Source of the DNA: Eudorina sp. 2006-703-Eu-15
Lineage: Eukaryota > Chlorophyta > Chlorophyceae > Chlamydomonadales > Volvocaceae
Direction: 5' to 3'
DNA: 64,000 bases
NCBI GenBank assembly: GCA_003117195.1
Contig: BDSI01000051.1
Location: forward strand, 564,170 to 628,169
The notes beneath the pieces were generated by a model, which was not told the origin of the DNA, did no database searches, and saw nothing but the letters and a program-made list of their open reading frames with translations. Position 1 is the first letter of the stretch, and each line of letters begins with the position of its first letter. A program made the position numbers and the translations under genes. Below are positions 8,589-18,560 of the stretch, one piece after another.

Positions 8589-11500
8589 ATGTGGCGACGA
8601 TGCGCCTCCTCCTGCGGCACCAGGGCTGCATCGCTGGCGGTGCTGTGGTCCCCGCTGTTGATCGCCGGGTTGCTGTCTGTAGGTGAGGTACTAGCGTACC
8701 GTGGCTTCGTGGGGTATCTTCCCTTTATCAGCGGATTGGATCAGATAGATTGGATCGGCGGCGCGCGCGGGGGACCGGAGGGCGGGTCGGGGCAAGCACC
8801 CGGCACCAGCCCGGCACCAGCTTGTGCCGTACTACTGGTGTATGTCCGGTGCGGCCGGAGACGGCGGCGGGTGTCGGTCGTGGGAATGCCTTCGGGAGGT
8901 CCGCGGCGAGCGGCGGTAGGCGGGGTGACGGCGGGAGGCGCGCACGTGCATGTGTGTATGTACGGATGGACACGCGGGGCTGGGTCATCATCAGATGGCT
9001 CAGAGACTTGCCTCAGAGGAGTTACCTCCCTTGGTAGATTCCGGTTGCCGGTGTACGCCGGCTGTGTCAAGCATCAGGGGTGGGACGTGGGAGAGTCACC
9101 TGCCGACAACGGTGATGACTCCTCGCAACCTGTTAGATGAGCATCCCCGGAAGGACGGGGCGAGGGCCCCCGCCGCAGGACGTCTTGGGCCCCCCAAGGA
9201 TCGAAGCACCCACCTTCCCACACCCGCGCGCCCATCCGCGGATGGCGCGTGTTTCACATACGGTGGTGGGTGCGTTCGCATGATGCCGCATCCGCTCGAT
9301 AGGAGCTGAGTCTCGACGCCGAGCGGCGGATGCCGCGACAGGTTGAACGGAGGCCCCGCTTCGTTCCTTGTTTGGGTCTCGGCGCAGCAGGTGCGAGCGC
9401 GCAGCAGGTGCCGGCCGCCGGGAACGTATCGGGGATTGCGACGAGCGACCCGGTGCCGCCACCGCCGCCTCAGCTACAGTTGCCGTCGACGCCAGCAGGT
9501 CAATCGATGAAGGTAATAAGGGCCTTCACTCCCAGCTAGCTACACACGGCGAGCCAAAAGTAAGCCGACACTAATACTGCGGCCCGCTGACTCGAAGGTG
9601 TGCGCCGCCAGTCGGTCCACGAACGCTGCTGCCCGCCATGGCCTAACTTCCTAATCCTCCACCACCACATGCTTGGAGACACCGGCTGGCTAGTGGCTAC
9701 GGCCGGCACCCTTCCACCGAGACCTGCTGCTGGCCCTCACCCCCCTGCTGCTCCCTACTCTATCTCCAGTCGGTTTCCACAATCCGCATGAACCGAGCGC
9801 TTGCGCCTACCTCGAGGCCACTACCTACCCTTCACGTTTGGCCAGCGCCTCCGTCCGTCCGTGCGCTGGGTTTGGTTGAAGACCCAGTCTTTCTGATTGC
9901 CGCACCCGCATGCTCCGTCCCTCCCTCCGCCGCCTCCTGCCTCCTCACCTGGCCCCGTCGTCCCCGCCCGCCCTCGCCCCCTCCCTCCCCCAGCCCGCGG
10001 TCCTCCCCGGCGGCAAGCTGCTGATCCTGGACCCCCGGGAGCTGCCCATCAAGTACCCCCGGGAGCCACAGTACTGGCTGGCGGACAGGGGCTGCTACTT
10101 CTACCCCGCCGACGGCACCTACTACTGGCCCGACAGGGACGTGTACCTCTGGCCGGCGGAGGGCGTGTTCTACTGGCCAGCCAGCGACATGTACTACTGG
10201 GCCACGGACAACGTCTACTACTGGGGGCAGATGGGGTTGATCCTGCAAGAGGCTCCGCAGGGCCCCTATAAGGATAACGCGGCCTTCGCCTCGTCCTCCG
10301 GGATGGAACAGCTATGGCAGCAACAGCGACAACAACAGCAATGGGTGCAGCAGGTTTGGCAACAACAGCTGTGGCAGCAGCAGCAGCAACAACAGTGGAA
10401 AACCCCGCCACCGCCGCCCTCACCGCCGCCACCGTCCCCACCGCCGCCGTCCCCATATCCGCCTTCCCCATCACCATATCCGCCTTCCCCATATCCGCCT
10501 TCCCCAGATCCGCCTTCCCCGACGCCTCCCAACCCCAAGCCGCCCTCCGCACGTGAGTGCGTGGGTGCTGGGTGGGGTTCCTGGCCAGCAAGTGGTGTTG
10601 ACGGCCTCGGGCTGCACCGCAGTCCGGCGCTCCTGTGCCCCAACCCCATGAAACGATTTGATGTGCGGTAGATCGTGACCAACTTCCACAAGACATGCAA
10701 ACACACACACACACACACAAACACACTCGCGGCTCACTTATCTTATACACAAACAGGCGGGTTTCTCGCCAGGCACATACACGAGGGTTCCTTGTGCCCG
10801 CTAATACCCTGACCAGCCAGGCCCATGCACGGGACATCCCTACGGGGTCTCACAGGCTGTCGCCGGTGTCTCACGTTGTCATATATGCACTTGCTCCCCG
10901 GCCACGCACCCCCCCCCCGCTGTCCGTGCTCTGCCCTGCGCCCCTACCCCCCGGGGTCACCTTTCCTCCTCTGGCTTAGCAGGCTTGCGCGGCCTCGTCC
11001 CTAGCTGCTGCTGTGCCAGGTCCCCCTTTGGCTGGTCCGTGTCCTTGGCTTGGGGGCGCTGCATCCGTCCGTACGCGTACATCCGTTTGTACCGACCGCT
11101 TACCCTGCCGTGCTCCGCCAACTTCCGGATGCTTGCCGTACACGCCCTGCCGTACAGTCAAACAGTACAAGTACAAGAAGTGGGTGTACACCCTTTCGTC
11201 TGACAAGTACTCCTACTGGGGCGCGGACAGCTTCTGCCAGTCGAATGGCTACACCCTGGTGCCGTACTTTGACAAGATCAAGGCTGGTAGGTGCCGTACG
11301 CACTGAACGGGACTGGCAGCCCAGAGCAGCCGTATGCACCCCCACGTGCTGTCGTGCTCCACGCGGGGCCCCGCTCATTACCCTCAACGGCGAACCTACC
11401 CGACACGTAGCGTACATCACCGGCCTCGAGCCCTGGCGAGTCCCGCCCGCGACCGCAGCCGGGCAGCAAAGGTCGGGAAACTAGGGGTTAAATTGAAACA

Positions 11501-11824
11501 TGAAATAAACCCGAAATACGAACCCAGGCACTAGGGGTGTGGTGGGATCGCGAGCCCTGCGCGCCACCCCAGCCCGTGCCACCCATGTGCCTTGTCCCAT
11601 CACCCACACGCATCCCATACTGACCGGACCGGCGCCGTCATGGCTGTCGGTCCCTCCCCCCGGCAGCGCCCAGCTACGACATCTGCTACTCCGCCGGCAA
11701 GGGCTGCTGGCTGTGGGACCCGAAGGACGGCTCCTGCGCTTTCCTGGACCCGGACGGGGACGGCAAGACCTTCAAGAGCGACTGCCGGGGCAAGAACTAC
11801 GCGCTGTGCTACAGTTTGGCGTGA
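8589..11824 (+). CDS. Secreted matrix protein with aromatic octads and Cys-rich lectin-like end (copy B)
   Basis: Five exons close exactly: 8589-8682, 9391-9512, 9994-10552, 11158-11286 and 11667-11824 (phases 1, 0, 1, 1), giving 353 residues. A signal peptide (core LAVLWSPLLIAGLLSVG) is expected to be cleaved after ASA. Exon 3 has the same seven aromatic octads as copy A (residues 98-153), then a Gln/Trp segment (QQVWQQQLWQQQ), then PPSPPP and PYPPSP stalk repeats. Exons 4-5 form a compact domain with six Cys, including YSYWGADSFCQSNGYTL and CWLWDPKDGSCAFL, ending NYALCYSLA. The helix-like C..xG..L segment followed by a late C...C...C pattern is reminiscent of a C-type-lectin fold, which is an inference. 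The domain order, export signal, Hyp-rich stalk and carbohydrate-binding-like end, suggests a wall or matrix protein. It is a tandem duplicate of the gene at 4507-6359. Confidence 0.8.
10069..10236 (+). repeat. Seven tandem aromatic octapeptide units (copy B)
   Basis: The same seven 24-bp units as at 5727-5894, differing at only a few bases; the only amino-acid change is in unit 5 (KFYWPASD in A, VFYWPASD in B). Confidence 0.9.
10697..10722 (+). repeat. CA microsatellite
   Basis: A short run of CA repeats in intron 3 of the copy B matrix gene. Confidence 0.85.
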
Positions 11825-14309
11825 GGGCGGGAGGCGGCGCACTTGACACGGGCGGATGGGTGGATGGGTGGGTTGGGGGTTACAGTAAAACAACCCCGAA
11901 GGCAAGGAGGGGGTTAGCGTGAAAACTGAAGGAGGGGGGGCCAAGGGACATTGGAGGGCGAGGGGTCCTGCTGCAAAGCGGTGGATTGGCCGGGGCCCTG
12001 ACTGGGCAGGGCAGAGATCTCTGTCCTGGTTTACGTGAAGGGAGGGGAGCGGAGGGGAGGTATAGTGTGTATGTGAAGGACGTCTTTATGAACGGCGCCG
12101 CAAGGCGCACCACTGGCTGTGATCCGTGCCCACCGCCTCCGCCGTCTAGAACGAACCTATGGGACTTGCTTGTTCCGGGCATGCGGTCATGACGGCATGC
12201 CTCCGGGAGCTCACAGCTTGGTGACGCAACAGAAGTGCGCACGGCCCCTCACGGCCACGTCGGCGTGATGCGTCCGCCGTCGGTGACGAAGCACCGGGCA
12301 ACGTGCCCCGCACTCCCGCACGTGCTAGCTATAGCCACGTAGCTGGTGTTTGGGTTTGGGCGGGAAGGTCTGAAGCTCTGAACCCGAGGGGGTGATGGGT
12401 GATGAGTGTCCAGGGGCACTGTGCCGCGAGCCGCACCTGCTGCACATGTGCAGTGCAGTGCGGTGAACCCCGGGGCGCTCCTCGCTCCTGCTCGTGGGCC
12501 TCTGTCTGCGGGTCGCGAAGCGCGAGACGTTGGGACGATGGTGCGTGTAAGCCAGCAGGCTTACAAGCCCCAAGTCATCCCGGGCACCCCCTGCGCGCCT
12601 ACGGGAAACCTCACAGTGCGTGGGGGCGGGGTCCGCGGCCCGACGCGGCCTTGTGATCCATGCTGTAACCGTTATACAAGGTGGACCCTCAGTCCCGACC
12701 GGGCGTTCCAGGTGTGGACATGTGTGGGTTGGTTCACATGGTGCGACTGCCGATCGGTGCACAGCGCGTGCGCAGGGTGCGCGCGCACCCTGCTGGCGAT
12801 GTCAGTAGTGCAACGAGGCCGTGGGTGGTGGGTGCCCCATGAGGAGCGAGCAGCGCTCTGGCCGGCGGTCCGCGTGCGCTGCTGACGTGGCCTGACGCCC
12901 GACGCGGCGATCCGCAGGCTGGCCCCCCGCGAACCGTATGGCACGTACCGTATGGCGGGCGCGCGGGTAGTTGGCAGTTCACAGCGGAGAGGGCCCTCCT
13001 CCGGTTCGCCATCCTCCGGATCACACCCCCCTGCCACCCAACCACCACCACCCAACCACCGCCACCAGCCGCCCATCGGCCGCCGCGCCTCATGTGGCGC
13101 CTCATGTGACCTAATGCAGCTGCGCGTTGGCCGACTGTCGTACCGACCACCCACCACGCAGCCTACCGTACTAAGCCACGTCCCACTACGGCAGATCCTG
13201 GTAAACATCATGCAGCATGTGTGGCACACACGCTGACTCACTCACTCACTCCCCCCCGGCATGTTTGAACGTTCGGCCCCAGCCCAAGACCCGGACAGCA
13301 GTGCCAGCTGCCATTGTACGACATGCGAAACCCGTAGGGTTGCGCCTCCGAGCGGTCCCCCCAAACCCGAAATCGACCGAAGACCAACAAATGACCACAA
13401 CGTCAGACTACCATTGCCTTCGTTGAAGGCGCTTTGAACTCTTTGGCGCTTTTGGACCAGGAGTGCGTTTGCGTTCTGAGCCCATGTAGTTCGATTCCGG
13501 GCCTCTTCAGCCCCGCCTGGCTCCGCGTCACGTATTGCCGTCTATCGTATATCAGAATCCGCGTGTCCTAACCTGGCCTAACCTGACGACGAAATCAGAC
13601 CTAAAAGTGCGCAGGCGCACGCCCCTACCTCGACCTCTCGCTGTGTCAACTGTTTTCCGGTTCACAACCTACAGTAGAAACGGAATCGGGCGGGATAACG
13701 CACCCCAACCACAAAACAAAGACAATCCTTCTTGGAAACAAACATTTACAAAATAACCGCACTAAAAAGAAACAAACAATCCACATTACATGTTCGTATC
13801 AGCCTTGTGCCACAACTGTTGGTAATGCCACCGTACCGTTGGACCTAACAACAAAAAGAGTCCTCGCGGCCGCCTTTAGCTGCGGCGCCAGACTTGGGTA
13901 CTACACTATTAACCACCTGCCCCACCTGATTTCAACCAGTTTTCGGGAGCCGGCTGATCCAAACAGCGCCTCTACTTGGCCTGACCGATCCGCCCCCATC
14001 CCCGCATGCAGCGCCCTGCCTGTGTGCGCGCCCCGCCCCCCGAGGCCTGCACCCATCACCTCGGCATCAGCGCACCCACCCACCGACCCACCCGCCCGAC
14101 CCTGCGGCAAAGTCCCTAGCGTCCCTCCGTCCCTTCAGAACCCAAATGGATGAGGTGGGATCCTTGGTTGGCAGGATCAACCGCCTTGGACCCTCGGTTC
14201 GTATGGCGTAGGTTCGGTGTGATGATGGTTGAAGATGTCCTATAGCATCATATAAATCCGCGGCATAAACCCTTAGACAGGGCCCGGAAGCCTATCCACA
14301 CTGTAACGG

Positions 14310-14310
<1 letters not shown>

Positions 14311-14376
<66 letters not shown>
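14311..14376 (+). repeat. (ACT)22 microsatellite
   Basis: Twenty-two perfect ACT units in the 3' flank of the minus-strand FUN14-like gene. Confidence 0.98.
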
Positions 14377-14377
<1 letters not shown>

Positions 14378-14443
14378 GAACCCCTCCAGAGCGCGCTCCT
14401 GCGGCTGTGCTCCAGGCGACGAGGTAACCCCCGACCGACACCC

Positions 14444-14478
14444 GCTGGGTGTGTCTGGGCTGTGTCTTCTTAACCCCC
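14444..14478 (+). repeat. Dispersed 35-bp repeat, copy 1
   Basis: Begins GCTGGGTGTGTCTGGGCTGT and ends in TTAACCCCC. A near-identical reverse-complement copy is at 41987-42022, and a partial direct copy follows at about 14585. Confidence 0.7.
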
Positions 14479-14799
14479 GACCGACACCTGCGCCAGCGAG
14501 CGGACAGCCGTCGCATGGGGAGCCGCGCGCGCACACTCACGCACGCTGAGCCCCCCAAACGCTAATCCATATCTCCATCCCCATGTGTCTGGGCTGTTTC
14601 TTCATAATCCCCATCCCCATCCCCACCCACACACAACTCAGCGGCAAGACCATCCTCGGCGTTCTCCAGCCCGGACCTGCACCCAGCCAGCACCCTCTGC
14701 ACAGTGCCGTACGAGGACCCCAGCTGGGCCCCAGCGGCTGGTCCGGCCAGCGGCCCCCGCGCCGCGCCGCGCCGCGCCGCACTTCCCCCCACTAGCTGG

Positions 14800-17700
14800 C
14801 TAGAAGATCGCCATGCCGGGCATGAAGGCCAGAGTGAGGCCCGTGGTGAAGCCCGCGACGGACGGCAGACCCTGCGGGGGGGAGGGGGCAGCGGCGTGGG
14901 GGGCCGAGTGGGGCCGAGTGGGGCCGCGGTGGGCGACGTGGCGTTGAGATGCGCGCGTCCACGGCGCAGCGGCTGCCTTCGTGTCAAGGGGTGTGCCGTA
15001 CGTACCTCGTCACTAGACGTACGGTGTCCACTACTAGAGATCCCGAACCCGGGGACTGGGGGTTGCGCGGGGCCAAACGCGCGGCCCAACAGACCGGGTG
15101 CCTCGCCATGTCCGCAGGCACTGGGCCTAGAAGACGCGCGCACCCACACACCCACACACGCACACCCACACACCCACACACACGCACACCCACACACCCA
15201 CACACACGCACACCCACACACCCACACACACGCACACCCACGGGCGGGCGGGTTGCACTTCTAAACACACGCACACCCACACACCCACACACACGGCAGT
15301 CCGCAGCATCTGCTATTAGTTCTTTGCCCCTGCGCTGTGACGGCCGTTGACCGCGTTCGTACCCGGCACATCACTGCAAATTCGGCACCCGCATCTTTGC
15401 ATTCCATTTGCTTTGCTCGTTTTTTCCTTCTTACTAACAACTTTTAGGACCGTCGCGCTCACGTGTGTCCCTGTCTTGCCATCCGCCTTGCATGTCCTCC
15501 GACTTCGCTTCGCTAACCACTGACGGTGCTGCTTCGCTTGGTGCTCCCGTTTCTGCATTCAGGTCAGTATCTTTTCCTTCTGCACGGGCTGGGACGGTTG
15601 TGCCGGGCACTTGCTTGCTGTCGGCATTGCACGCGCTGTTGACGCATACGCCCTTGCTTTTGCTGCACCTTAGGATCAGTAGGTAGCTTAGTAGAGTTTT
15701 CGTTTGCATTAGCCTACGACGTCATAGCCGCTGCTTCTGCTGGCGTCCCGGCGCCCACCGGCGCTCGACAACGCTACGGGGCGCTGCAGCATCACGGACT
15801 ACACCACCTTGGGACTCCTTATGGTCGACATACTTCGCCCTGGCATATTGGTAACTCTGGTCTCGGTCTCAGTCGTCGGTTGCATTGCTGGACACGGGTC
15901 TGCTTATTCGCGGCTCAGCTTTTCTCCTTGATACCACACACCCACACACACGCACACCCACACACCCACGCCCACCTGTGATATGGCCGCCGCGAGCCGC
16001 TCCGACGCCAGGGCCAGCAACGCTGACGCGTCGACCTTCTCCGTCTCAGACAACCACGTCGCCTCCCCAGGCCTGTCGTTGCGCAGAAGCAGGCGTGTAC
16101 CGTAAGCGGCGCATTGGGGCGGGTAGAGATAATTGACACACATATATACATACACACATACGGTATAATATTATTAACTTCGCTGGCTGCCAGAGCAAAG
16201 GTCCCGTGGAGGGTGGCGCACCGGGACGGGGCGCTCCGCATTGCAGTGGAAGGCACACACGGCCATTGCAGTGGAAGGCACACACGGCCATTGCAGTGGA
16301 AGGCACACACGGCCATTGCAGTGGAAGGCACACACGGCCATTGCAGTGGAAGGCACGTGCGCAACGGAGCGCCGATCACCCCGGGGACAGCCACGCCAAC
16401 ACCGCCCATTGACGGCCCCGCCCTGACCAGTTCCCGCTCCGCCCACCGCTCTGCACCCGGGCCCCCCTACCCATGCGGTAAAAACTTGCCCAGTGGCCGC
16501 CCTTCCCCTTTCCCTTGGCTGCCCCGGGGCCCCCAGCCTGCAGTGAACCCAACCACCTCCCTCCCAGCCCAGCGGGGCGGGGAATCGACCCGGGCGCCCC
16601 CTGCCCGCCCCGCACCTGCCGGTCCCCAGCAGCCTGGCCAGGTCGCCGTTGATTCGGTCCCAGTGCACAGTGACCCACTCCAGGTAGGCCAAGGCCTGCA
16701 CGTGTGGGCCAGTGTTCGGGTTGGTGGGGGTGGGGGGTGGGGGTGGGCACGGGGCCGATTCAGAGTGTTGGTATGTTGTTTTTTGACATGTCGATGATGA
16801 GGAAGACCGCACTGCGGTGCACCCGCCCGCCCGGACAAGTGCGTGCACAGGATGGTCCCTCCCCGGGGGCACGTCCATGTCCACGTCCCCGGGCACGGCC
16901 GGGAAACGGGGGGCGCGGTTCCCTCATGTTCGGACGGCGGTCGATTGCGGTGGTGCCGTACTCTGCCCCTGGCCCTTGCGAGCATCGCACACGTGTGTGG
17001 GCCGGCTGCTGGCGGCCCTCGCGGTGAGGGGGCGGCACCAGAACAGGTGCCATCCTGGAGGCAGGTTGACCATGTTCATGGGGCTAGGGCATTTCAGTCT
17101 GTTGCACTTGGGGCGAAGTATACATGCAGTCGTGGTCTATGCGCCTATCGCACCCAAGGTCGCCAGCCAGACATATCGCAACGTATGGCAACCTGTCGCA
17201 CCTGCACGGCTGCCGTCACGAAGGCGGCACCGATGACCAGCGCTTGCAGCACTCTCTGCAGTTTGCGTGTTGACACAGCGGCGTCGCGTCGCCCGACACA
17301 GCAGGGATCAAGCGATTCGGGCTTGCACGTTGCAGTCGTGTGACGAGTCGTTGGTCGTTGGTTTCACGCATTTCGAAACTGTACGTAGTCCTGTCCAAGG
17401 ATCGTGGAGCGGAATTGTGGACGCACAGTTTGCGCGTGCTTTGCACTTGCTTGGCATCTACATGTCGGAACCGCATCTGCGGAGGCCTACTTCATCACGA
17501 CACATCACAATATCCTATCCAGGCAATCCGTACTCTCCAATATACGGAAGAATTTCGCATCCGATGTGTTTTTGTGCGTTTGCGTCTCGCTCATGGCCTT
17601 TCGCTCGTTGCCTGCTTAGATAATCAAGTGATTCTCCGCAGTAAAGGTCCTCCGGGGCTGGCTCACCCGTGCCAGAAGTCCACATGCATACCCGGCGACA

Positions 17701-18041
17701 CAACTGATGCCGACAGGTTGAATCGATGGCCACGCGCGCACTGCAAGCGACGCTGCCTGCACACCTGTGATATGGTCGTTTGACGGACATCAACACCGAT
17801 GTGAAGTACCGTATCGATTAAATAATGCCTCTTTTAAAAACATAATGACGTTCCATGCCTCACCAAGCTTCCTGAACCAAGCTTCGGCATCGTCAGGAGT
17901 ACTGCTCCGACCTGGAGAACTGTTAACATGGCAGTCTTGTCCATCAGCACAAGACAACGCTGTCACCGCGCAAACATAGCAAATGCAGAAAATTGCAACA
18001 AGCAGCGCGACGGGTTGAAGCACTCGTGCTGCACGGATCAT
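14800..18041 (-). CDS. FUN14-domain membrane protein, paralogue 2
   Basis: Six minus-strand exons join in frame: 18041-17864, 17752-17667, 17255-17202, 16695-16616, 16072-15976 and 14871-14800 (intron phases 1, 0, 0, 2, 0), giving 188 residues. An N-terminal hydrophobic stretch (LLVAIFCICYVCAVTAL) is a signal anchor or targeting sequence; upstream in-frame ATGs make the start uncertain. The body follows the FUN14 family order: Gly-rich membrane helix (VGISCVAGYACGLLAR), second helix (LQALVIGAAFVTAAVQ), ALAYLEWVTVHWDRIN, then KVDASALLALASERLAAAIS and the closing GLPSVAGFTTGLTLAF. FUN14 proteins are small organelle membrane proteins; FUNDC1 in animals is an outer mitochondrial membrane mitophagy receptor, but no LC3-interacting motif was identified here. 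The spliced assembly covers the whole family fold, so this does not look like a pseudogene. Introns carry a 25-bp minisatellite and a dispersed repeat. Divergent from the SET gene. Confidence 0.87.
15139..15240 (+). repeat. ACACCC/ACACGC minisatellite
   Basis: Tandem copies of a roughly 26-bp unit built from CACACCCACACACCC and CACACGC, in intron 5 of the FUN14-like gene. A related shorter stretch recurs at about 15935-15975. Confidence 0.9.
15241..15275 (-). repeat. Dispersed short repeat, copy at 15.2 kb
   Basis: On the minus strand this reads GTGTTTAGAAGTGCAACCCG followed by CCCGCCCG; the plus strand has a matching copy at 26836-26865. Both copies abut CA/GT-rich simple sequence. Confidence 0.6.
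15859..15930 (+). repeat. Dispersed 71-bp element, copy 1
   Basis: About 70 bp including GGTCTCGGTCTCAGTCGTCG and TATTCGCGGCTCAGCTTTTC recurs in inverted orientation at 36550-36620 with about two mismatches. It lies in intron 5 of FUN14 paralogue 2, directly next to an ACACCC simple repeat. Confidence 0.85.
16239..16356 (+). repeat. 25-bp minisatellite, 4.7 copies
   Basis: Copies start at 16239, 16264, 16289, 16314 and 16339; each begins CATTGCAGTGGAAGGCAC. Identical units without spacers, within intron 4 of the FUN14-like gene. Confidence 0.97.
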
Positions 18042-18560
18042 GGCAGCATGCAAAGTGCTAGGCCAGAAACAATGCAAACGATTCATGGGCAGTGTCAGTG
18101 TAACCATATAAAACGCATGCAGCGTTTCGCACCGGCCCAGACCCCAGAGGTTGGGCCCTGCCGTACCTGCTTTGGTAAGAGTTATCCGAACGATGCAGTC
18201 ATACATTCTCAGCGATTGAGCATCATATCAATTCTTGCTCTATTCACCTCATGGCCGCTTTGGATTCCTGCCTTTCCGTTTTTTTCAGTAACCAGCACGG
18301 TTTACGGACATGCTCGCGGGTTTGATAAGGTTTGAGGCTATATTCCCGACGCATGCAACTTGACTGTTTACGGAGCCACGGTTTGGGCATGTTCCAAAAC
18401 GAAGCTTGAGCTTTTTCGGTCCCTCTCCTGTATAGACTATTCAAATTATAGCTATCAACCAGCTATGTTGAAAGATATGATCAGATGAGGTTGTTTTAGC
18501 TGTGAAGCTCAGCGGACCTGTCAAGGACGTTGTGCGGACCTGGTGCCGACATCGCGCGTT
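18042..18560. promoter_or_regulatory. Divergent promoter region
   Basis: About 520 bp separates the start codons of the minus-strand FUN14-like gene and the plus-strand SET gene. It is less GC-rich than the surroundings. A TATA-like ATATAA on the plus strand near 18107 (TTATAT on the minus strand) is a weak core-promoter candidate for the minus gene. Confidence 0.4.

Larger units (their letters stand above)
11825..14799. other. Intergenic region
   Basis: No gene recognised in about 3 kb. It contains the 3' ends of the convergent copy B matrix gene and the minus-strand FUN14-like gene, an ACT microsatellite, and short direct repeats of TAACCCCCGACCGACACC near 14424 and 14471. Confidence 0.45.

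Noticed and set aside
10049..10837. 262-residue minus-strand frame across copy B exon 3
   Set aside because: Antisense of the octad and PPSP exon; the plus frame is supported by phases and the paralogue.
15139..15300. ACACCC-rich tract considered as telomeric repeat
   Set aside because: Green-algal telomeres are TTTTAGGG-like; the unit here is irregular and intronic.
16239..16356. Regularly repeated 25-bp unit considered as a CRISPR array
   Set aside because: Units are directly adjacent with no unique spacers, and the sequence is eukaryotic; it is a minisatellite.
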